Positions 1-9,843 of a stretch of DNA of 32,378 nt are shown here, piece after piece. The notes beneath the pieces are model-generated. The model was given only the letters and a program-made list of their open reading frames with translations. It was not told the DNA's origin and made no database searches. The number at the start of each line of letters is the position of its first letter. Positions within the stretch are counted from its first letter, which is position 1. Made by a program: the position numbers and the translations under genes. Origin of the DNA: Candidatus Zhuqueibacterota bacterium (GTDB lineage: Bacteria; Zhuqueibacterota; Zhuqueibacteria; Residuimicrobiales; JAFGEC01); assembly GCA_016931775.1 (NCBI GenBank), contig JAFGEC010000286.1:1-32378 (forward strand). Direction: 5' to 3'.

Positions 1-393
1 GGTGAAATTGTATCAATAAATGAGGAATTTGCGACAGTTAAGTTATTTAAAGGTGAACATTGCAAGGGCTGTAAAGGCTGCGATGCCCACGGTGTTCGCG
101 ATATGACCGTTGTTGCAGAAAACGACATTCAGGCTCAGGTGGGGGATTCGGTCATTATCGAAATTTCACCAAGGCATATTATCGGTTATTCCTTTTTAAT
201 TTTTATATTTCCTGTTTTTTGTATGATCGCCGGATATTTTGCCGGACATTTATTTGACCGGGAAGGAGAAATTATCGGTGCGGCAGGTGCGTTTATCGCA
301 TTGATTTTTGCGTTAATTATTATCAGATTGACGGACAAGTTATTCGGATCGAAAAATTCAAACATTGTCAGAATTTCACGTTTTGTGAAATAA
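1..393 (+). CDS. rseC: RseC/MucC-family membrane redox protein, 5' end cut by window edge
   Basis: The reading frame is open from base 1, so the N-terminus lies outside the window; 130 residues are visible against about 150-160 for typical RseC. A cysteine cluster C-x2-C-x2-C (EHCKGCKGCDAHG, visible residues 19-31) matches the cysteine-rich cytoplasmic segment of the family. Two hydrophobic segments follow (about 61-82 and 92-114), the usual RseC hairpin, then a short basic tail. Family knowledge: RseC takes part in reducing SoxR together with the Rsx/Rnf electron-transport complex in E. coli and modulates sigma-E signalling. In many bacteria it is encoded next to rnf genes, so an rnf cluster upstream is plausible but not visible. 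An ATG at 103 lies in frame but would exclude the cysteine cluster, so I do not take it as the start. The 28-base gap to the next gene shows no terminator. Confidence 0.8.
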   Translation, partial: GEIVSINEEFATVKLFKGEHCKGCKGCDAHGVRDMTVVAENDIQAQVGDSVIIEISPRHIIGYSFLIFIFPVFCMIAGYFAGHLFDREGEIIGAAGAFIALIFALIIIRLTDKLFGSKNSNIVRISRFVK

Positions 394-421
394 TCCACTC
401 AAAATAAACGAACGGAAAAAT

Positions 422-3400
422 ATGAGAAAATTGTATTATTTTTTGTTTTGTAGTTTTTTAGTTTTTACAATCCCGGCAACGGCTGAAAAGTCTCCGGATA
501 TTGTGGTTTTACCCGGCGAAAACAGTGTCGATATCAGTTTCTCTCCTCAGGATTGGCGGCAGGAGAACAAGACAATCGATTCAAAAAAGTATACCACTTT
601 TACATTTACCGGATCGAGCCTGTCAGGTGAACCGGGATCGCCCAAAATACCGAGCAGAGTCGTCACGGTTGGCATCCCCTCATCCGGTGACGTATCGCTG
701 GTTATCACGGAAAGCGACTTTACAACGATTTCTGATGTTTATATCACACCAACGGCCGGCGTTCAGCGTCGTGGTAAGACTCTGATCAAGGTTCAGCATG
801 AGGACGAAAAATTTTATACCCGTCAATCCTTCTATCCGCAGCAACTGGTTACTATGGAACCGCCCACCTTTTTCCGGTCCCAGCGGGTGGTTCGATTGAT
901 CTTTTATCCATTACTTTATAATGCTGCGGCTAACAAAGTGCAGCAATATAACAAAATATCGGTTCGGCTCTTTTTAAGTGGTACAAATAGCGGGCAGATT
1001 TTAAAAACGAGTCAAAAAGATGAAAGTTTATATGAACAATTATTGATCAACTATAGACAAGCCTGCCGCTGGCGTATTGCCAGGCCGGAGTTGGCGAAAA
1101 AAGCCACGGCTGCATTTCCGGGGGAAAACTGGTATAAGGTGATTATCAGTGGTAACGGACAGGGTGGTAAGGAAGGTATTTACAAGATTGACACGGAGAG
1201 ATTGAACTCGGCCGGAATACCGGTATCTTCTATTGATCCGGCGACAATTCAGTTGTTTTATAACGGCGGCAGAATTTTGGATCCTGATGTGCTGGCGTCG
1301 AGACCGGACAGCCTGATAGAAATACCCATCGAACTGGTTGACGGTGGTGACGGACGGCTGGGCGGTTCCGATTATTTTTTGTTTTATGGCGAGAGCCTTG
1401 AGGGAAAAATCTACAAACCCGCACCCTTCGATACGGTCATGGGGGATATAAAACATTATATCAATCCCTACAGTTTTGAGAATGTATTTTGGCTCACATT
1501 CGGCCAAAAGCAGGGAAAGCGAATTCAGTCGATGCCGTCGGAGGACGGACAATTATTATCTCCCGAAGCTTCTTTTCGTGATCTGGTCTTTCTGGAAGAG
1601 GAGCGTTATAATATCCTCAATTCGGGAATAGACTGGTTCGGATTTGAGCTGGCATCAGACAAGAGCAGTTACAGTCATGTATTTCAGATGCCCGGTGCCA
1701 TTCCTTCCAGTGATGCCGATGTGCGTATTAACATGGCTGCGGCCACAGGTGGAACGCATAATTTTGATTTTTACCTGAACGGATTTAATATCGGTACGGA
1801 GAGTCAAAGCGGCAGTTACAATGGTTATACACTGCGTACACTGGAATTTTCAGCGGAAGGTATTATGGAAGACGGTGATAATACACTTCAGGTCGATTAT
1901 AATATGACCTCGGAATTTTCATTTGCTTATATAGATTGGATCGAGATCGAGTACGACCGCCGGTTTAAGGCAGCAAACGACCAGTTAATTTTCAGAGCAC
2001 CGTTAAAGAGCGGTCCGGCTAAATACCAGATCAGCGGTTTTTCGCGAAATGATTTGCTTGTTTACGACATCACCGATCTAACGCAGATGAAAAAAATAAC
2101 CGGCACATCCATAAATAATGGAACACTCAGTTTTACCGCCCAGGCTCAAACCGGAAATTTACGCCGTTACATCGCACTCAGTCCAGGCGCTTTTCGAACA
2201 GTTAACCGGATTGAAAAGGATGAAGAATCGGATTTAAGGCGGGATCGTGACGTTGATTATATCATTATTACTCATGATGATTTTTATCAAAATGCGAAAG
2301 AGCTGGAAACACTCCGCGAGAGCCGTCCGGAACCTGACCGCCTCGAGACGGAGGTTGTAAAAATTTCCGATGTTTTCGACGAGTTTGCCTGCGGACTGTA
2401 CGATCCTACAGCTATTCGTGATTTTCTGGTTTACGCGCAGAGCAAGTGGGGAGCACCCGGGTATGTTCTTTTGTTCGGTGATGGTCATTACGATTATAAA
2501 GACATTCAAAAATACGGCACGGCGAATTTGATCCCGCCTTATGAAACGGATGACCGTTATGACAACAGCACGAGAACCACGGATGACTGGTATACCTATA
2601 CACGAGGTACATCGGCCGGTATGCAGATGGCCATTGGCCGGCTTCCTGTACAATCGGTGGAAGAAGCAAAAAGCATGGTGGAAAAAATTGTAACTTATGA
2701 ATCCAATCCCGAATTCGGCGAATGGCGAAAAACAATTACCATAGTGGCCGACGATGAACTGGCCCAGGTCGGTACGGAAAACGAGACCATACATACCTCA
2801 CAGGCTGAGACGCTTGCCGAGAATTACACCCCGGAGGAATTTAACATTTCAAAAATCTATTTGGTGGAATATCCTGTTGTGCGTACCGCAAGCGTTTCCG
2901 GCCGGCGCAAGCCGCTGGCAACGGATGCGCTGATCGAGCAGATCAACCGTGGTACGCTGGTATTGAATTTTATCGGGCACGGTAATGACGAGTTGTGGAC
3001 TCATGAACAGGTTTTAAACGGTCCAACGGATTTCGAACGTATTCAAAACGGCAACCGGATGGCGCTGTGGGTTGCCGCCACATGTGAGTTTGCCCATTGG
3101 GATCAGCCGGACAACCAGAGCCTGGCGGAGCAGATTCTCACTGTCGGCGGCCGAGGGGCGGTTGCCATGATCTCTTCGGCACGGCTGGCCTATTCTTCAC
3201 CCAATGCGGATTTTAACTATTCTTTTTTCAGCTATCTGTTTAATAATTTTGATTCGACAGGTTTAACTCAACGGTTCGGCGATGCGGTGATGCTGGCAAA
3301 AAGGGCGTCGAACGATCGTACAAATAGTGAAAAATTTGGCGTTTTCGGAGATCCTGCCATGCGCCTGGGGGCGCCAAGATATAAAGCCGTTATTGAGAAA

Positions 3401-4426
3401 ATCACACCGGATAGTATTCAGGCCCTCCGAAGGATTTCCTTATCAGGACATGTAAAAAAGGATGGAGTTTTCTGGAATACTTTTAACGGCAATGTGCTCG
3501 TGCGGGTTCTGGATTCAAAAAAGAGAAAATCCTATGTGACCGACAAAAATTCCACTATTAACTATTACCTGCCCGGAAACAGTATTTTCCGTGGTGTCGT
3601 CGATGTGACCGATGGCCGGTTTGATGTGGAATTTATCGTTCCCAAAGATATTTCCTATGGTGGTACAGACGGCAAAGTGAGCATCTATTTTTGGGACGAC
3701 AAGAACGAAGGACTCGGCCAGCGTGGCGGCCTCGTTGTCGGTGGTACCGCCGTGGACCTGGTGGATCATGAAGGCCCGCAGTTAAAAATACATTTTGGTG
3801 ATGAAAAATTTTCAGCCGGTGATTATACACCGGACGATCCGTTGCTTCATGTGGAGATCACCGATTCTTTAAGCGGCGTCAATATTGCCGGTGATATCGG
3901 CCATCAGATTACGATGGCAATGGACGATGATTATGTCAATTCCAGGGATATTACGGAATATTTTCAGTACAACAAGGGCAGCTATGTATCTGGGATGCTT
4001 AAATATCCCATGTATAGTCTGTCAGAAGGAACCCATACCATTCAAATAAAAGCATGGGATAATTCCAATAATTCCGCTATTACCGAAACATTTTTTACCG
4101 TCGTAACGGAAAAAGAATTAACAATTAGAAATTTACTGACTTGGCCAAATCCCATGACGGAAGACACCCGATTCAGCTATGAGTTGAGCCAGGATGCGCA
4201 GGTTTTATTGAAAATTTTTACGGTCGGTGGACGGTTGGTGCGGGATTTTTCACCCGTTTTTGGGAATGTAGGTTTCAACGTTTACCCCGGCAAGTGGGAC
4301 GGTACGGATGCCGAAGGTGACCGACTTGCCAATGGCGTTTATCTTTATAAACTCACCGCTCGCAAGCAGGTAGATGGTGAAAACAAAAGTGTGGAAAAGA
4401 TCGGCAAGCTTGTGATTGCACGGTGA
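422..4426 (+). CDS. porU: PorU-like T9SS sortase / C25 (gingipain-fold) cysteine peptidase, copy 1
   Basis: Exported 1334-residue protein. A signal peptide (MRKLYYFLF... cut near ATA|EK, residue 21) is followed by a long propeptide-like beta region (about 25-600) with the FFRSQRVVRLIFYPL element typical of PorU. The C25 peptidase domain spans about 611-985, starting VDYIIITHDDF. The catalytic pair is H853 in NFIGHGNDE and C888 in AATCEF, spaced as in gingipains. A beta-sandwich follows, and the protein ends in a FlgD/Por-type sorting domain (about 1236-1334, NLLTWPNPM ... GVYLYKL). Family knowledge: PorU is the outer-membrane sortase that removes T9SS sorting tails and attaches cargo to the surface, and it keeps its own tail. 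Its length exceeds P. gingivalis PorU (about 1160). It could instead be a secreted C25 protease rather than the sortase. The stop codon overlaps the longest possible frame of the next gene (GTGA), so the two are probably co-translated. Confidence 0.85.
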   Translation: MRKLYYFLFCSFLVFTIPATAEKSPDIVVLPGENSVDISFSPQDWRQENKTIDSKKYTTFTFTGSSLSGEPGSPKIPSRVVTVGIPSSGDVSLVITESDFTTISDVYITPTAGVQRRGKTLIKVQHEDEKFYTRQSFYPQQLVTMEPPTFFRSQRVVRLIFYPLLYNAAANKVQQYNKISVRLFLSGTNSGQILKTSQKDESLYEQLLINYRQACRWRIARPELAKKATAAFPGENWYKVIISGNGQGGKEGIYKIDTERLNSAGIPVSSIDPATIQLFYNGGRILDPDVLASRPDSLIEIPIELVDGGDGRLGGSDYFLFYGESLEGKIYKPAPFDTVMGDIKHYINPYSFENVFWLTFGQKQGKRIQSMPSEDGQLLSPEASFRDLVFLEEERYNILNSGIDWFGFELASDKSSYSHVFQMPGAIPSSDADVRINMAAATGGTHNFDFYLNGFNIGTESQSGSYNGYTLRTLEFSAEGIMEDGDNTLQVDYNMTSEFSFAYIDWIEIEYDRRFKAANDQLIFRAPLKSGPAKYQISGFSRNDLLVYDITDLTQMKKITGTSINNGTLSFTAQAQTGNLRRYIALSPGAFRTVNRIEKDEESDLRRDRDVDYIIITHDDFYQNAKELETLRESRPEPDRLETEVVKISDVFDEFACGLYDPTAIRDFLVYAQSKWGAPGYVLLFGDGHYDYKDIQKYGTANLIPPYETDDRYDNSTRTTDDWYTYTRGTSAGMQMAIGRLPVQSVEEAKSMVEKIVTYESNPEFGEWRKTITIVADDELAQVGTENETIHTSQAETLAENYTPEEFNISKIYLVEYPVVRTASVSGRRKPLATDALIEQINRGTLVLNFIGHGNDELWTHEQVLNGPTDFERIQNGNRMALWVAATCEFAHWDQPDNQSLAEQILTVGGRGAVAMISSARLAYSSPNADFNYSFFSYLFNNFDSTGLTQRFGDAVMLAKRASNDRTNSEKFGVFGDPAMRLGAPRYKAVIEKITPDSIQALRRISLSGHVKKDGVFWNTFNGNVLVRVLDSKKRKSYVTDKNSTINYYLPGNSIFRGVVDVTDGRFDVEFIVPKDISYGGTDGKVSIYFWDDKNEGLGQRGGLVVGGTAVDLVDHEGPQLKIHFGDEKFSAGDYTPDDPLLHVEITDSLSGVNIAGDIGHQITMAMDDDYVNSRDITEYFQYNKGSYVSGMLKYPMYSLSEGTHTIQIKAWDNSNNSAITETFFTVVTEKELTIRNLLTWPNPMTEDTRFSYELSQDAQVLLKIFTVGGRLVRDFSPVFGNVGFNVYPGKWDGTDAEGDRLANGVYLYKLTARKQVDGENKSVEKIGKLVIAR

Positions 4427-4458
4427 GTATGTTATATTTTTTTGAAAATATAGCACGC

Positions 4459-7400
4459 ATGGATTTGCGAGACAAGTTTTTTTATCTTTTTATTTTATGG
4501 ATTTCCGCCGCTTATTCCGGTCAAATGAAAAATGATATGATTGTTACTCCCGGCAACAATCAACTTTTGATCAATTTTTCTCCGAATCATTGGGATATAA
4601 AAAAAATTGACGGCGCTCACTTTCCGATGGACATTTATTCTTTTGACGGTGCCGCATTTCCCGGCGAACCCGGGTCACCTCATATTCCGTGCCGGTCGGT
4701 CACTATTGGTATCCCTCAAAACGGTGAGATCGGGATCGAGATTATTGATGCGGAATTTGTCCAGTTGAATAATTCTTTCATCGCACCTGTCGCGAACATA
4801 AAAAGGGATGAAGGCATACTAAAAAAAGCCTATCTGCAAGATCCGAACATTTATCAACTCACCTCATTCTACCCGGTCGAGGTTGTAAAGCTTGAATCGC
4901 CGGCATTTTTCCGTAGCCAGCGCGTGGTGCAGCTGATTTTTTATCCGTTACAATTCCGTCCGGATTTGAGACAAGTCCGGCAATACAAGCGGATTGCCGT
5001 CCGTATAAATTTTAGTGGTGGCGAAATCAGCCAGTCAAAAATCCGCCCGCAAAAGGATGAGAATTTGTATAAAAATCTGCTGGTTAACTACCGGCAGGCC
5101 CAAAAGTGGCGGGTAAAGCAAAAATCGGCTTTAAAACGATACAAAAAAGTTTTTTCCGGCCAAGACTGGTACAAGGTTTTCATTGAGGGAAACGGACGAG
5201 GCGGCAAACAGGGAATCTACAAGATCGGCGGATCCGGATTGGCTTCAGCAGGTATCAACCTTTCGGGGGTCGATGCCAAGACAATCCAGATGTTTTGTCA
5301 CAGCCGTCAATTGAATGTTTTTAATACATATACAGCCTTACCCGACAGTTTGGTTGAAATACCGATTGAAGTGGTGGATGGGGAAGACGGCCGGTTTGGA
5401 TCCGGCGATTATATTCTGTTTTACGGATCGAGCCTCGAAGGTGTAAAATTCGAAACAACATATGATTCGACCAGGGTTAAATTGCGGCATTTTATTCATC
5501 CTTTCAGTTTTGAAAATGTTTATTGGCTGACCTATGGAAAAAAAACGGGTAAAAGGTTGGCAGTGCAGAAATCTTTGGATATCAACGGATTAACGCCGGA
5601 AAAGTCTTTCCGGGATTTGATATTCATCGAGGATGAACGGACGAATCTTTATCACTCCGGTGTCAATTGGTTTGGTTTTGAGCTCGCGCCGGACAAGGAC
5701 AGTTACAGTCAGAACGTACAATTGCCCGGTGCCGTAACGTCGGGTGATGCAGAGGTTCGGTTTAAATTGGCTTTAGTAACCGACACGGATCACGGATTAG
5801 AATTTTTTTTTAACGGATTCAGGTTAGGGACTGTAAAAGATGACGGCATTTGGGGTGGATATAAAGCTTTGGAATTAAACTACCCCACCCGCGGCATGCT
5901 TGCAGATGGTAACAACACGGTGCAAATTGATTATACAGTGAATTCCGGATATTCCTCCGCATATGTCGATTGGATAGAGATAGAGTACGACCGGGCTTTT
6001 CAAGCTAAAGAGAATCAGTTACTTTTTCGTTCGCCCTTGCGAGATGGACCTGTTAACTATGCAATATCTGGCTTTAGCGAAAATGTGCGAATTTTTGAAA
6101 TTACCGACATGTCGGAAGCTTCGCTTATTACCGGCGCGGCAGTTCAAGACGGGATGGTTAATTTTACCGCACCGGCGAGGATTGATATTCCCCGGAGTTA
6201 TATTGCCGTGACGCCTGCAGCGTATCGAGCAGTCAGCCGGATCGAAAAAGATCAAACGACAGATCTGCACCGGCCGCGGGAGGTGGATTATATCATTATC
6301 ACTCATGATAATTTTAAGAAACCTGCTGAGGAACTGGCAAGCCTGCGGGAAAACTGGTCTACGGAAGACCGGTTGGAAACGGAAGTGGTCAATATATCAG
6401 ACGTGATTGATGAATTCGGCGGAGGCGTTCAGGATCCTGCTGTAATTAAAAGTTTTCTGACTTTTGCTCAAGAGAACTGGGGTCAACCGGCGTATGTATT
6501 ATTGCTGGGTGACGGACATTATGATTATAAAAATATTTTAAATTATGATACGCCAAACCTGATTCCACCATACGAGTCTGCAGACCGGTATGAATCCAGC
6601 ACCCGCACGACGGATGACTGGTTTACCTACACTTCGGGATATTCAGCAGGTATGCAAATCGCTATCGGCCGGCTTCCGGCTCGTAACATTGAGGAAGCAC
6701 AATATATGGTGGATAAAATTGTTGCTTACGAAACTAAACCGGACTATGGAGAATGGCGTAAAACCATCACCATTGTCGCTGATGATGAGCTTTCACAAAC
6801 AGGAACCGAGAATGAACCCGAACATACGAATCAGGCGGAAACTCTAGCCGATAATTTTACGCCGGATTTTTTTAATATAAATAAAATCTACCTGGTCGAT
6901 TATCCGGTGGTTCGTACGGCAAGTGTGGCCGGGCGGCGCAAGCCCCTTGCCTCAGAAACAATTTTGGAACAAATTAACCGTGGTACGATAATATTTAATT
7001 TTATCGGCCATGCCAATGATGAATTATTGAGTCACGAACAGGTACTTTACGGACCCACCGATTTCGATCGAATTCAGAATGGCGGCAAGACGGCGTTTTG
7101 GGTTGTGGCTTCGTGCGAGTTTGCCTACTGGGATCAACCGGACGAAGAGAGTTTAGGGGAGAAAATAATGACCGCTGCTGGCCGGGGTGCGGTTGCCATG
7201 TTTGCCTCGTCACGAGTCGCTTATGGTATTGATAATGCACCTTTGAATTGTAATTTGTATCAGCATCTTTTTTCCGACCTTGAATTTTCGGGAAAAACGG
7301 CCAGAATCGGCGATGCCGTGCTGCTGGCTAAAAAAAGCTATTCTAACCGCGTGAACAATGAAAAATACATACTGCTCGGCGATCCGGCCATGCGGTTGTG

Positions 7401-8457
7401 CGTTCCTTATTACCGGGTGGTTATTGAGCACGTTTCTCCGGATAGTATATCGGCCTTGACAAAAATGTCCATAAAAGGCAGCGTACGTAAGGACAGTTCG
7501 CTATGGACCGGGCTGGATGCCAGTGTTTTAGTCAGGGTTCTCGATTCTGAAAACCATAGAACATATGTAACGGCGAAAAATACCAAAATTGATTACACGA
7601 TTGCCGGCAACAGCATTTTCAGAGGTGTGGTAAAAATCAATGATGGCCGGTTTAATGTTTATTTTATCGTGCCCAAGGACATCTCTTATGGTGGAACGAA
7701 CGGAAAGATCAGTCTGTATTTCTGGAATGAATTTTATGAGGGAGCCGGATATCGGTGCGGTTTACCGGTCGGGGGAACCGCTGTAAATCTTGTGGATAAT
7801 GACGGACCGGACATCCATCTGCATTTTGGGGAGCAGGATTTTGTTTCCGGTGATTATTGTTCACCGAATCCCGTTTTACACGTCCAGATCACCGACTCAT
7901 TGAGCGGCGTTAATATTGCGGGGGATATCGGACATCAAATCACGCTGACGCTGGATGAGGATTATGTAAACACGTGTGATATAACGGAATATTTTCAGTA
8001 CAATCAGGGCAGTTATGTGACCGGCCAACTCAAGTACCCGATGCATGAATTATCCGAAGGCTTACATCAAATTTGTTTAAAGGCATGGGATAATTCCAAT
8101 AATTCTGCGATTTGTGAAACCTATGTGAACGTTGTTGCCGATCAGGATCTTAGAATTCGTAATTTGTTAAACCATCCGAATCCCATGAGTGAGGAAACTC
8201 AATTTTGTTTCGAATTGAGCCGGGATGCCCAGGTGAGAATTAAAATTTATACGTTGGGGGGTAAAATTGTTAAAGAATTTCCACCCGTTTCCGGCCATAT
8301 TGGTTTTAATATTTATCCGGATAAATGGGATGGCAGGGATGACGACGGTGACAGGATGGCCAACGGTGTATATTTATATAAACTTTTAGCCCGCAAAACC
8401 ATAGATGGTGAAAATAAATATGCGGAAAAAATCGGCAAGCTGGTTTTAGCGAATTAA
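4459..8457 (+). CDS. PorU-like C25 cysteine peptidase, copy 2 (cysteine-enriched paralogue)
   Basis: It is a full-length tandem paralogue of the preceding gene, collinear from signal peptide to sorting domain. I chose ATG 4459 because it gives a clean signal peptide (MDLRDKFFYLFILWISAAYS); the frame is open from GTG 4423 and ATG 4429, which would add 12 or 10 residues and spoil that n-region. From 4459 it has 1332 residues. The catalytic pair is conserved (H851 in NFIGHANDE, C886 in VASCEF), but the Gly after the His is Ala, against GHG in copy 1. The C-terminal third, after the catalytic Cys, holds eight cysteines (contexts NCN, LCV, RCG, YCS, TCD, ICL, ICE, FCF), whereas copy 1 has none there. 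The sorting domain (about 1235-1332, NHPNPMSEE ... GVYLYKL) is retained. It may be the true sortase, a PorU-derived protease or a disulfide-stabilised variant; the sequence does not decide. Confidence 0.83.
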   Translation: MDLRDKFFYLFILWISAAYSGQMKNDMIVTPGNNQLLINFSPNHWDIKKIDGAHFPMDIYSFDGAAFPGEPGSPHIPCRSVTIGIPQNGEIGIEIIDAEFVQLNNSFIAPVANIKRDEGILKKAYLQDPNIYQLTSFYPVEVVKLESPAFFRSQRVVQLIFYPLQFRPDLRQVRQYKRIAVRINFSGGEISQSKIRPQKDENLYKNLLVNYRQAQKWRVKQKSALKRYKKVFSGQDWYKVFIEGNGRGGKQGIYKIGGSGLASAGINLSGVDAKTIQMFCHSRQLNVFNTYTALPDSLVEIPIEVVDGEDGRFGSGDYILFYGSSLEGVKFETTYDSTRVKLRHFIHPFSFENVYWLTYGKKTGKRLAVQKSLDINGLTPEKSFRDLIFIEDERTNLYHSGVNWFGFELAPDKDSYSQNVQLPGAVTSGDAEVRFKLALVTDTDHGLEFFFNGFRLGTVKDDGIWGGYKALELNYPTRGMLADGNNTVQIDYTVNSGYSSAYVDWIEIEYDRAFQAKENQLLFRSPLRDGPVNYAISGFSENVRIFEITDMSEASLITGAAVQDGMVNFTAPARIDIPRSYIAVTPAAYRAVSRIEKDQTTDLHRPREVDYIIITHDNFKKPAEELASLRENWSTEDRLETEVVNISDVIDEFGGGVQDPAVIKSFLTFAQENWGQPAYVLLLGDGHYDYKNILNYDTPNLIPPYESADRYESSTRTTDDWFTYTSGYSAGMQIAIGRLPARNIEEAQYMVDKIVAYETKPDYGEWRKTITIVADDELSQTGTENEPEHTNQAETLADNFTPDFFNINKIYLVDYPVVRTASVAGRRKPLASETILEQINRGTIIFNFIGHANDELLSHEQVLYGPTDFDRIQNGGKTAFWVVASCEFAYWDQPDEESLGEKIMTAAGRGAVAMFASSRVAYGIDNAPLNCNLYQHLFSDLEFSGKTARIGDAVLLAKKSYSNRVNNEKYILLGDPAMRLCVPYYRVVIEHVSPDSISALTKMSIKGSVRKDSSLWTGLDASVLVRVLDSENHRTYVTAKNTKIDYTIAGNSIFRGVVKINDGRFNVYFIVPKDISYGGTNGKISLYFWNEFYEGAGYRCGLPVGGTAVNLVDNDGPDIHLHFGEQDFVSGDYCSPNPVLHVQITDSLSGVNIAGDIGHQITLTLDEDYVNTCDITEYFQYNQGSYVTGQLKYPMHELSEGLHQICLKAWDNSNNSAICETYVNVVADQDLRIRNLLNHPNPMSEETQFCFELSRDAQVRIKIYTLGGKIVKEFPPVSGHIGFNIYPDKWDGRDDDGDRMANGVYLYKLLARKTIDGENKYAEKIGKLVLAN

Positions 8458-8462
8458 ATAGG

Positions 8463-8490
8463 TTGTGAAAAATTTTAAAAGTCCTATATT
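8463..8490 (+). promoter_or_regulatory. putative sigma70-type promoter for the DUF362 gene
   Basis: TTGTGA at 8463-8468 and TATATT at 8485-8490 are separated by 16 bases, just downstream of the second PorU-like gene and about 42 bases before the chosen start at 8532. Four of six and five of six bases match the TTGACA/TATAAT consensus. No terminator is visible in the 8458-8531 gap, so readthrough from the peptidase genes is equally possible. The region is AT-rich, which makes chance matches likely. Confidence 0.35.
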
Positions 8491-8531
8491 ATTAAAAAAG
8501 ATGTTGGTAATATAAAATGAAGGTGCTTCGG

Positions 8532-9842
8532 ATGCTGAATTTGATAAAAAGAAGACATTTTTTAAAAGGAGTGGGGGGAATGATCGGCTATTTAGCTGTG
8601 CATTCTACATTCGCAGGAAACCTGGATGTTTCGCGGGTCGTCATTGTAAAGGATGAAAAGGTTCTTGATGACCGGAACAGAATTCAGCCCGAAATCCTAC
8701 AGACCATGATGGACGCCGGTATATGCGCCGTCACCGGACAGGAGAATGTGGGCAAGGCGTGGGGCAGTTTGTTTCCCGGGCTGACAAGTGAAAAAATTAT
8801 TTCAATCAAGGCGAGTTGTCTCAACAGTCAGCTTTCAAGTCATCCGGAAGTGGCTCAAAGCATTATAAACGGTCTTGTACAACTGATTGTGGACGGAAAA
8901 TCATTTCCGGAAAATAATATTATTATTTGGGACCGTACTGACGGAGATTTGCGTAACGCCGGATATACCATAAATACATCTTCCAACGGCGTGCGATGTT
9001 ATGGTACAAACAATTCAAAAGGTGGATTGACATCTCAATCCTTCAATATCGCCGGATCAAATCAAAAGCTGAGTAAAATTTTGACCGAGCAGACGGATTA
9101 TTTGATCAATTTTAGTGCTTTAAAAAATCATGGAATGTCGGGTGTGACCTTGAGTATGAAAAATCATTATGGCAGTGTGAACAATCCCGGTGGCTTGCAT
9201 GGCGGAAACTGCGATCCGTACCTCGCGGCTTTAAATAATGTGTCTTTTATCCGCGATAAACAGGTGATAAATATCTGTGATGCTGTTTTCGGTATTGTTT
9301 CCGGAGGCCCGGGCGGCCGGCCACAGGTTACGCCAAAAAGTTTGATTTTTAGCACTGATACTGTTGCCCATGATTATATCGGTATGCAAATGCTGAAGGA
9401 CTACGGCATGGGAAGCGGTTCCGTCAGCCGAGCCAGTCATATTAAAACAGCCGCGTCGTCAGCGTATAATCTGGGCACCGACGATCCGGATAAAATACAA
9501 GTCTTTTCTATCGAAAATCCGGTTTCCGGCGTGGATATAAAAAAAGTAAAAGACCGGTATCCATCCGAATTTATGCTGGAAAGTAACTATCCCAACCCGT
9601 TTAATCCGCATACGACCGTGCCTTTTCATTTGCAGAGGGCTGCCGACATAAAACTGGAAATTTTTGACATGACCGGCAAGAGGATCAGCGTATTGGCGCA
9701 GGGATACCATTCTGCAGGATCCTATGAAGCGGTTTGGAATGGTTTATCGGAATACGGCAGCGTCGTCAGCAGCGGCACTTATATCTGCCGATTGCAAGCC
9801 GGAAAGCGAATACAATCCATAAAAATGCAGCTTTTAAAATAA
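8532..9842 (+). CDS. DUF362 domain protein with Tat signal and T9SS type A sorting domain
   Basis: ATG 8532 is chosen over ATG 8517 because an AAGGTG ribosome binding site (8520-8525) stands six bases before it and would lie inside the longer frame. The 436-residue protein begins with a twin-arginine signal, KRRHFLKG (R7-R8) followed by a hydrophobic stretch ending near AVHSTFAG. The body (about 35-335) has DUF362 hallmarks: NFSALKNHGMSGVTLSMKNH, a GGNCDP segment and the DAVFGIVSGGPGG loop. The last 90 residues (from about 347) are a type A sorting domain with NYPNPFNPHTT, a DMTGKRI turn and a GTYICRLQAG strand. The biochemical role of DUF362 proteins is not established; some occur fused to ferredoxin-like domains. 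Tat export suggests folding or cofactor loading in the cytoplasm before outer-membrane secretion. It follows the putative sortases on the same strand. Confidence 0.82.
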   Translation: MLNLIKRRHFLKGVGGMIGYLAVHSTFAGNLDVSRVVIVKDEKVLDDRNRIQPEILQTMMDAGICAVTGQENVGKAWGSLFPGLTSEKIISIKASCLNSQLSSHPEVAQSIINGLVQLIVDGKSFPENNIIIWDRTDGDLRNAGYTINTSSNGVRCYGTNNSKGGLTSQSFNIAGSNQKLSKILTEQTDYLINFSALKNHGMSGVTLSMKNHYGSVNNPGGLHGGNCDPYLAALNNVSFIRDKQVINICDAVFGIVSGGPGGRPQVTPKSLIFSTDTVAHDYIGMQMLKDYGMGSGSVSRASHIKTAASSAYNLGTDDPDKIQVFSIENPVSGVDIKKVKDRYPSEFMLESNYPNPFNPHTTVPFHLQRAADIKLEIFDMTGKRISVLAQGYHSAGSYEAVWNGLSEYGSVVSSGTYICRLQAGKRIQSIKMQLLK

Positions 9843-9843
9843 T

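Noticed and set aside
1040-1552. Minus-strand frame of 170 codons opposite the first PorU-like gene, and a similar one at 2234-2794
   Set aside because: Both lie wholly antisense to a well-supported gene, lack recognisable domains and a ribosome binding site, and have irregular composition typical of shadow frames.
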